Below are positions 57,401 to 64,000 of a stretch of 64,000 nucleotides of DNA, piece after piece (the stretch's first letter is position 1; every line of letters starts with the position of its first letter). The notes under the pieces are model-generated. The model was not told where the DNA came from, did not search any database, and worked only from the letters and a program-made list of their open reading frames with translations. The translations under genes and the position numbers were made by a program. Origin of the DNA: Odobenus rosmarus divergens (taxonomy: Eukaryota > Chordata > Mammalia > Carnivora > Odobenidae); NCBI RefSeq assembly GCF_000321225.1, contig NW_004450323.1:1342085-1406084 (forward strand). The letters are read 5' to 3'.

Positions 57401-57690
57401 CTTGTAATGCTAATGAAAGCTTTATCCAATTTATGACATCCTACTAATAAAAATGTTGGCATACATGGCCTTTATCCTCTTGACCAGTGATGAAATAGTC
57501 TGTGATTCTAGTTGGGACTGATTTTGACTCGAGAGTTCCTTAGCCAGAGGTGAACTGTTTCTCTGTATCTATCCTGGTGGCCGACTGAATTTTAGAAGTT
57601 CAAATATTCTCCTGTCAAAGAAAATATCCCAGGTGTAAAGTGTGACCTTTGTGTGTAAGGAGACAGAGGATGGTGTCCAAGTCAGATTAC
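54470..57690. other. Intergenic DNA, SINE-free
   Basis: Over 3 kb without SINEs or a recognised gene. It holds a G-rich tract (54536-54575) and a (GAAA)n run near 54850-54875. Confidence 0.5.
54536..54575 (+). other. G-rich tract able to form a G-quadruplex
   Basis: GGGCGCGGGGTGGGGGTGGG followed by further G runs gives at least five runs of three or more G in 40 bp on the plus strand. Confidence 0.7.
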
Positions 57691-57693
57691 TTA

Positions 57694-57919
57694 GTTTTTT
57701 TTTAAGATTTTATTTTTATTTATTTGAGAGAGAGCGAGAGAGAGAGAAAAAAAGAAAGAGAGAGAGAGAGAACAAGAGCAGGGGATGGGGGGGAGGGCAG
57801 AGGGAGAAGCAAACTCTCCTCCGATCAGGGAGCCTGACTTGCTGGCTCAATCCCAGGACCCTGGGATTGTGACCCGGGTAGAAGGCAGCCACTTAACCGA
57901 CTGAGCACCCAGAAGCCCC
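57694..57919 (-). mobile_element. SINEC, long purine-rich variant
   Basis: Minus-strand copy with an expanded GAGA block (57727-57775) and a diverged head ending GAGCACCCAGAAGCCCC. Confidence 0.88.
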
Positions 57920-58053
57920 AAGATTATTTTTATTTATTTACAGCAAGTAAAGCAGATTAGGATTAAAAAGAAATAGAGCCCTATTCTTTTAAGATATGCA
58001 GATTGAAATGGCCAGGCATTAGCATCATGAACAGGCAACCCCATTCGGTGGGA

Positions 58054-58168
58054 TAGAGTGACCAACTGTCTTGGTTTGCCCACGGCTGTCCCAGTTTTAG
58101 CACTGAAAGTCCCACATCCCAGGAAACCTCTCCAACCCAGGCCGACTGGAACATTTGTTCATCCTAAA
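58054..58168. mobile_element. Probable short DNA-transposon remnant (MITE-like)
   Basis: The ends TAGAGTGACCAACTGTCTTGG and (reverse complement) TTAGGATGAACAAATGTTCC form imperfect inverted repeats of about 28 bp around a 60-bp core containing TTTTAGCACTGAAAGTCCC. I recognise this as a recurrent mammalian repeat but am unsure of its name. Confidence 0.5.
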
Positions 58169-58169
58169 G

Positions 58170-59370
58170 TGGGTCAAGTCACAGACCACAGGCCATGGCC
58201 AAAAGAAATATACTGTCCAGGTATTTTTGTGGTTGATGCATATATTTGTCTCAATATCTTTGTGTCTTAGTAAAAGAAGAGTTAAAATCCTCAACCTCCC
58301 ACTCAGGATTGTTAAAAGAAATTGCCTCAATTCATCGCTAGGCAATTTGCAAGTGTGAGATGCTATGAAATTATAAATAATAGCTTGGAAGTGATTTTCA
58401 TGCAGCTAGTAGACCTTACCTGGCTGACGCCAAGGTCTTGCTGAGTAACTATTAGAGCTTTCCTTATGGGGAAAAATCTAGCCCATTGTGAGTAATTTCA
58501 CATTTCTTTCATTCCTGCTAATGCTAGGCCGCCTCTCAGGACAATACAGAGCAACCTTGGCTCCGATTTTGTTTAACCCAGCTGGATGCAGCCAAATTAT
58601 GGGCTTCTTTTTGGGTGGAGCATATTTTTGTGGGCTGTGGGAGACCTGTAATTTTTTTTTTTTTAATGCAAAACCATTTATAGCTTTGGGTGATGTAAAA
58701 TCCACGGGGTGCCTACAACAGTGTCATGCAACCGAAGGGCTTCCCGCAGGATCCTTCTGGGACACAGTGGAGCCAGGGCCTCACCCAAGTCTCTGCCTAC
58801 CCACTCTCCACATCTCCTGCACCGGCCCGCCCTCAGGCAGGGCAGCAGGCTGCAGAGTCTTTTCCTTCTTTCTCGGCTTGTGGTTCAGAGGTTTCAATTA
58901 CCAGCCAGGTTTTCTTTTTATCGAGAGAGCTATTGTTTGATGCTGTGCATTCATCCATCCATAAGTACCTCAAATTGTCTGACTTTCTAGCTTCAGAACC
59001 ATGGCAACAGCGTCGTTTGGTGTTTAGAGTCCTAGATGAGAAGGCAAACCTCATTTTTAGGTGAAGCTCTGCCCTAGCCTGGCTGAGATATCACAGGCAA
59101 ATTGCCCAACCTCTGGGACTTCCGTTTCTTCATCTGTTCAATAAGAGGGTTGGATTCAATTAGCGGTAGAGCTCTGCTAGCCTCAGAAGTTTTCTGATTC
59201 AAGGCACGAGGGCTAAGTGGTGGGGAATACAGGAAAGAGAGGGAAAAGATAAAGAGATGCAGGGCAAAGGAGGCAGTGTGGTGGAAGCCAGTGTCCTGTA
59301 GAGAAAAGGTGGCCAGGACCAGAGCCTCATGAGAAGGGCTGACCAACCACCCTGATAACACAAACACCTG
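58170..59370. other. Intergenic DNA without a recognised gene
   Basis: Three overlapping plus frames at 58488-59064 (93-150 codons) have no recognised similarity. Near 59090-59170 (GCAAATTGCCCAACCTCTGG) is a short MIR-like piece. Confidence 0.5.
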
Positions 59371-59371
59371 G

Positions 59372-59576
59372 GGGCACCTGGTGGCTCAGTCAGTTAAGCA
59401 TCCGCCTTGGACTCAGGTCATAATCCCAGGGTTCTGGGATCAAGTCCCACATCCGGCTCCTTGCTCACCAGGGAGCCTGCTTCTCCCTCTGCCTGCCGCA
59501 GCTCCCCCAGCTTGTGCTTTCTCTCGCTCTCTCTGACAAATAAATAAATAAAATCTTAAAACAAAACAAAACAAAT
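59372..59576 (+). mobile_element. SINEC
   Basis: Complete copy ending TCTTAAAACAAAACAAAACA. Confidence 0.92.
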
Positions 59577-60347
59577 AGCTGCCATTCCGTTCGAAGGAGT
59601 TTGCTGGACTATGATGGGATTTCACTTCTCCCCCATCATCACCCTCACTTCCAGTCAAAGTGATACTCAACAGCCGGGGGTGATACAGAGGAAAGTTTAC
59701 CACGAAGTCATGAACGGAACATAAAAGGGGAACATTAAAAAGTTGATTCTAAAAAAGCAATCCAGAAATCCATTAAACTGAACTCCATTTACAAATAACT
59801 CATTTTCTCAACACAGTGAAACAACCGCACTTGTACAGATCTCAGTGGGAAACCCTTGGGAAACCCTGAATTAGCGAACAGCCCTACACATGCAAGTTCA
59901 TGGAAGTTATGACACGTGGCGTGGCTGCGTGGGGAGGAGACAAGGAAGCAGAAATCATCCCTGTCACTTACACTGGCTTCCACTTCGGGCTCTACAGCCC
60001 TGGGTCTATTGTTCCTCATTTTAGGGCTCCAAGAATTCTACTTCACTGGGATCTGATAACCTCTGTGATTATTAAGGATCTTATTAATGGAAGCAGGCTC
60101 CAGAGGAGTATCATTTACCACCAGCACTCTTTAGTTCCTGATGTTATTTCATTGGTGAGCCTCAATTACTGCTACTGCATTTACCCAAATTCTTGGGTAC
60201 TTGAATTTGGGTACCCAAATTCTTGCTACTTCTTGGGTATAGGCCACAAAGAAAATAAGAATATATTATCTATCCTAGATTCTTTCATTCTGGGGTCCCC
60301 AGAATCCCGAGGGATATGCACAATAGTAACAAAAATCTGAGAGCTAC
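59577..60347. other. Intergenic DNA without recognised content
   Basis: A small imperfect local duplication of TACCCAAATTCTTGGGTACT occurs at 60181-60240. A 146-codon frame (59900-60340) has no recognised similarity. Confidence 0.5.
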
Positions 60348-60359
60348 TTTTGTCATTTT

Positions 60360-60549
60360 TTTTAAAGATTTTATTTATTTATTTGACAGAGAGAGTGAGA
60401 GAGCACAGGCAGGGGGAGCAGTAGAAGGAGAGGGAGAAGCAGGCTCCCCGCTGAGCAGGGAGCCCGATGTGGGACTCGATCCCAGGACCCTGAGATCATG
60501 ACCTGAGCCGAAGGCAGACGCTTAACCAGCTGAGCCACCCAGGTGCCCT
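60360..60549 (-). mobile_element. SINEC, first of three at one target
   Basis: Complete minus-strand copy between TTTTGTCATTTT copies at 60348-60359 and 60551-60562. Confidence 0.94.
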
Positions 60550-60570
60550 ATTTTGTCATTTTATTTTATT

Positions 60571-60756
60571 TTTTGAAGATTTATTTATTTATTTTGGAGA
60601 GAGAGGCAGAGGGAGAGGGAGAGAGAGGATCTCAAGCAGATTCCCCGCTGAGCACAGAGCCGGATGTGGGGCTCCATCTCACGACCCTGAGATCACGGCC
60701 TGATCCAAAATCAAGAGTAGGACACTTAACCAACTGAGCCACCCAGGCACACCCCC
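60571..60756 (-). mobile_element. SINEC, second of three
   Basis: Minus-strand copy of the older subtype (GAGAGAGGCAGAGGGAGAGG), ending GAGCCACCCAGGCACACC. The next TTTTGTCATTTT copy lies at 60774-60785. Confidence 0.92.
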
Positions 60757-60791
60757 TATTTTTTAAAGATTATTTTTGTCATTTTATTTTA

Positions 60792-60993
60792 TTTTATTTT
60801 ATTTTTTTAAAGATTTTATTTATTTATTTGACAGAGAGAGACACAGTGAGAGAGGGAACACAAGCGGGAGTAGGAGAGGGAAAAGCAGGCTTCCCACAGA
60901 GCAGGGAGCCCGATGTGGGGCTCGATCCCAGGACCCTGGGATCATGACCTGAGCCGAAGGCAGACGCTCAACGACTGAGCCACTCAGGTGCCC
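60792..60993 (-). mobile_element. SINEC, third of three
   Basis: Complete minus-strand copy followed by TTTTGTCATTTT at 60997-61008. Confidence 0.94.
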
Positions 60994-61242
60994 CTATTTT
61001 TGTCATTTTAGAAGTTGCGGCAATCACGAATTTGAATCTGAGTCTGTTGCCTTCCTGAACCTTTGAATATAGCTACCTTTATACTTAAGCAGGCACATTG
61101 AATGATGCCAGGAACTTACTCAGGTCCAATTTCCATTTACTGTTTCATCCCACAATGGTTACCTTTATGACCTTGACCCTCTAATCCCTCCAGATACAAC
61201 CCTTGACAATTTGCATTTGGTTCCCATAATTTTTTTAACTTT

Positions 61243-61458
61243 TTTTTTTTTAAAGAGAGTCTTTTTTTTAAGATTTTATTTATTTATTTGAGAGAGAGAG
61301 AGAATGAGAGATAGAAAGCACAAGAGGGAAGAGGGTCAGAGGGAGAAGCAGACTCCCTGCTGACCAGGAAGCCCGATGTGGGGCTCGATCCCGGGACTCC
61401 AAGATCATGACCTGAGCCGAAGGCAGTCGCTTAACCAACTGAGCCACCCAGGCGCCCA
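61243..61458 (-). mobile_element. SINEC
   Basis: Complete minus-strand copy. Duplication AATTTTTTTAACTTTT on both sides. Confidence 0.94.
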
Positions 61459-61499
61459 ATTTTTTTTAACTTTTATTATGGAACACTTAATACAGATGG

Positions 61500-61552
61500 A
61501 TAGGTGGGGACAGAGAGACAGACAGACAGAAAGAGACAGAGACAGAGAGAGG
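61500..61552. repeat. (GACA/GA)n microsatellite
   Basis: GAGAGACAGACAGACAGAAA and related units follow a SINE by about 40 bp. Confidence 0.85.
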
Positions 61553-62045
61553 AGATAGTACACTAAACCCCCATGTAGTCATCACTCAGTTTCCATATTA
61601 TCAACTCATTTGATGCTGAGAAGAGATCATTTTAAACACTTTGCTCCTTTAAACAACAAAATTATTTTTGATAATATTTATGAAATGAAGCAAATAACAA
61701 TAATGGCCAGAATTGCAGGCAGTGAATTTTCTTTTATTGAACTTCATAATCACATAATCATGGCAGTAGAAACGATAAAATAAAAATAAAATAAATAATA
61801 CAGTACTAAAAAAGAAAAAGGCATAATATTTATTCAATAATGTTTATATCTACCTAGCAGTCTGAACTTTGATCCTTTGGATACAGTCTGATATAATAAT
61901 ATTTTGTATACATAATTGTCCAGTAACTAATAAGTGAATATTAATAAAATGGAAATGTTTATAAAAGGTTCCATTTAGGCAACTTTTAAAACAACACAGA
62001 TGTAGTATTGTATTTTCTTGATCCATTCTTCAGTTTTAAAATAAC
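61553..62045. other. AT-rich intergenic DNA without recognised content
   Basis: No gene or clear repeat seen. Confidence 0.5.
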
Positions 62046-62051
62046 AATCAA

Positions 62052-62243
62052 GGGGCGCCTGGGTGGCTCAGTCATTAAAAGTCTGCCTTCGGCTGGGGTC
62101 ATGATCCCAGAATCCTGGGATCGAGCCCAGTATCCGGCTCCCTGCTCGGCGGGAAGCCTGCTTCTCCCTCTCCCACTCCCCCTGCTTGTGTTCCCTCTCT
62201 CGCTGTGTCTCTCGCTGTCAAATAAATAAAATCTTAAAAAAAG
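62052..62243 (+). mobile_element. SINEC
   Basis: Complete copy, head GGGGCGCCTGGGTGGCTCAG. The duplication is not clear. Confidence 0.94.
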
Positions 62244-62356
62244 AAAAGATTATATTTATTCTATCACCTAGAATAATTGAATTGGAGTAACTCAAGTTCT
62301 TTTTCTTTCACTTGTGCGATCACTATTCAAATCCACTTTTCATTTTTTTATTGTTT

Positions 62357-62546
62357 TTTAAGATTTTATTTATTTATTTGACAGAGGGACATAGTGAGAG
62401 AGGGAACACAAGCAGGGGGAGTGGGAGAGGGAGAAGCAGGCTTCCCGGCGAGCAGGGAGCCCGATGTGGGGCTTGTTCCCAGGACCCTGGGATCATGACC
62501 TGAGCCAAAGGCAGACGCTTAATGGCTGAGCCACCCAGGGGCCCCA
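62357..62546 (-). mobile_element. SINEC
   Basis: Complete minus-strand copy. Imperfect duplication AAATCCACTTTT / AAATGCACTTTT. Confidence 0.94.
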
Positions 62547-62935
62547 AAATGCACTTTTTAAAGGCAGGAATATGTAGTTCCACAGGGTTAAAAATGTGAA
62601 TTTCAGCAGAATGAGCTCCTGATGCCCACCCAGTACAATGTTTTAAATTCTCTACAGACAATGCACCCCTTTATTGTCTGCACCTGGGGTAAGCTACTTC
62701 CCCACCACCCTACCATATGTTTTAACACAGCCTGGGCACAATGTTACATAGTTGCTCATGTCTATCTAGTAGTGGCCTGGGGACCATGCTCTTCTCATTA
62801 CTCTGGCTGCACCCAGGCCTTAGTCTTACCTTTCCTCTGGGTCTAGCATCCCTGACTTAGTTCACATTAACCGTAGATTGGATCAGGAAATTGCGCTTTG
62901 ACAATTCTGCAAGATACATGACTTTTTGGCCTTTC
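62547..62935. other. Intergenic DNA without recognised content
   Basis: No gene or clear repeat seen. Confidence 0.5.
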
Positions 62936-62952
62936 AGAAAAGACCTCTATTT

Positions 62953-63110
62953 GGGGCACCTGGGTGGCTCAGTCGGTGAAGTGTCTGCCTTCGGCTCAGG
63001 TCATGATCTCAGGTCCTGGGAGCCTGCTTCTCCCTCTCCTTCTGCCCCTCCTCCCTGCTCCTGCTCTCTCTCTCTCTCTCTCAAATAAATAGATAAAATC
63101 TTTTTTTTTT
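62953..63110 (+). mobile_element. SINEC with an internal deletion
   Basis: The head joins the CT-rich part early (AGGTCCTGGGAGCCTGCTTC), losing about 40 bp. Imperfect duplication AGAAAAGACCTCTATTT / AGAGAAAGGACCTCTCTTT. Confidence 0.92.
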
Positions 63111-63189
63111 AAGAGAAAGGACCTCTCTTTACTAAAGCTATTTTTTACTTCCCTGTTTTTTTCAGATGGGCCAGGTAAAATAGAAAAAA

Positions 63190-63775
63190 ATTTTTTTCAT
63201 TTTATTAAGATATAATTGGCATATAGCACTGTATAAGTTTAAGGTATATAGCACAATAACTTGACACAGAGATATTGTGAAATCATTACTACAATAAGTT
63301 TTAGCTAACATCCACTACCTCATATAGTTACAAAATTTTTTTTTCCCTTGTGATGAGAACTTTTAGGATCTACTCTCTCAGCAAGTTTCAAATATACCAT
63401 ATAGCATGTTAACGATAGTCATCATGGTGTACATTACATCCCTAGTTCTTACTTACCTTATAACTGGAAGTTTGTACGTTTTGACCACCTTCATCCAATT
63501 CCCTTACCCACTACTTCTGACCCTCTGGTAACCACAAATCCGATCTCTTTTTCTATGAGTTTTGTTTTGGGGTTTTTTTTGTTTTTTTTTTTTTTAGATT
63601 CCACATATAAGTGAAATCATACAGTAGTTGTCATTCTCTGATTTATTTCACTTAGCAAATGCCTCAAGTTTCATCCTTGTTATCAAAAATGGCAGGATTT
63701 CCCTCTTTCCTTCTTAAATGGCTGACTAGTATTAGTATTTTATGACTGAATAGTATTCCATTGTATACAGAAGTT
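63190..63775 (-). mobile_element. L1 3'UTR and ORF2 end fragment
   Basis: Inverse L1 3' landmarks: TTATTAAGATATAATTGGCA, CTGACCCTCTGGTAACCACA, AGATTCCACATATAAGTGAA and GAATAGTATTCCATTGTATA. Confidence 0.8.
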
Positions 63776-64000
63776 TGCTTCTTTTAAGACATTACTGAAA
63801 GCTTCAAGAAAGCCACCATACCCACAATCCCACTTGATATCTTTTTCTGAACTTCTCCTCTTCATAGGCATATTGTCTGAGTCCCATAAGACAATGGGGA
63901 ATAATTTAACCAGTGCTTCTTTAATTTAACCAAATGCTACCTTCTGAAAGGGTTGCCACCTTTCCCTGGAGAAAGAGGGAAAACTAACAAATTCAGTTCA
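63776..64000. other. Window end without recognised content
   Basis: 225 bp with no gene or clear repeat. Confidence 0.5.

Noticed and set aside
58488..58940. 150-codon plus-strand frame containing a poly-Phe run
   Set aside because: The poly-Phe comes from a T tract, and two other frames in the same place are equally long.

Overview
This is mammalian nuclear DNA, almost certainly from a caniform carnivore of the arctoid type (bear, seal or mustelid relative). The main evidence is about 55 copies of a tRNA-Lys-derived Can-SINE (SINEC) with the head GGGGCGCCTGGGTGGCTCAG, a CT-rich body and an AATAAA/A-rich tail. The dog-type SINEC_Cf body was not seen. I found no prokaryotic features, CRISPR arrays, operons or intact tRNA genes. 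The closest species cannot be fixed from this sequence alone.

The one conventional gene is the 5' part of ACBD6 (acyl-CoA-binding domain containing 6) on the minus strand. Its CpG-island promoter lies at about 22.1-23.3 kb. Coding exon 1 is at 22353-22132, exon 2 at 14900-14836 and exon 3 at 12175-12079. Reading frame and splice sites agree exactly at every junction. Together they encode 128 residues, covering the N-terminus and essentially the whole acyl-CoA-binding domain. The ankyrin-repeat exons must lie beyond the left edge, so positions 1-12078 are intron 3 sequence.

Region by region. 1-4015 holds the 5' half of an old LINE-1 on the minus strand (5'UTR, decayed ORF1 and the first codons of ORF2). 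It is itself invaded by a SINE and by an HNRNPA1 processed pseudogene. 4-7.7 kb is a patchwork of older L1 3' ends and an MLT1-like LTR. 7.9-12 kb is a very dense SINE cluster. 12-22.4 kb is ACBD6 exons and introns with a hAT-like DNA transposon, MIR and L2 fragments. From 23.4 kb to the right edge I see no spliced gene. That part carries SINEs, L2/MIR fragments, a second MLT1-like LTR, microsatellites and an RPL17 retrocopy whose 184-codon frame is still open. An isolated CpG-dense patch lies near 40.6 kb. By remembered human synteny (ACBD6 followed by XPR1) this would be the intergenic interval upstream of ACBD6.

I did not find a convincing new biological system. The items most worth checking are the intact RPL17 retrocopy, the layered L1/HNRNPA1/SINE nest, two places where SINEs have landed repeatedly at one target, two assembly gaps that fall inside SINEs and whose N lengths look wrong, and the orphan CpG patch. 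Repeat family names come from recognition of remembered consensus sequences, not from a database search.
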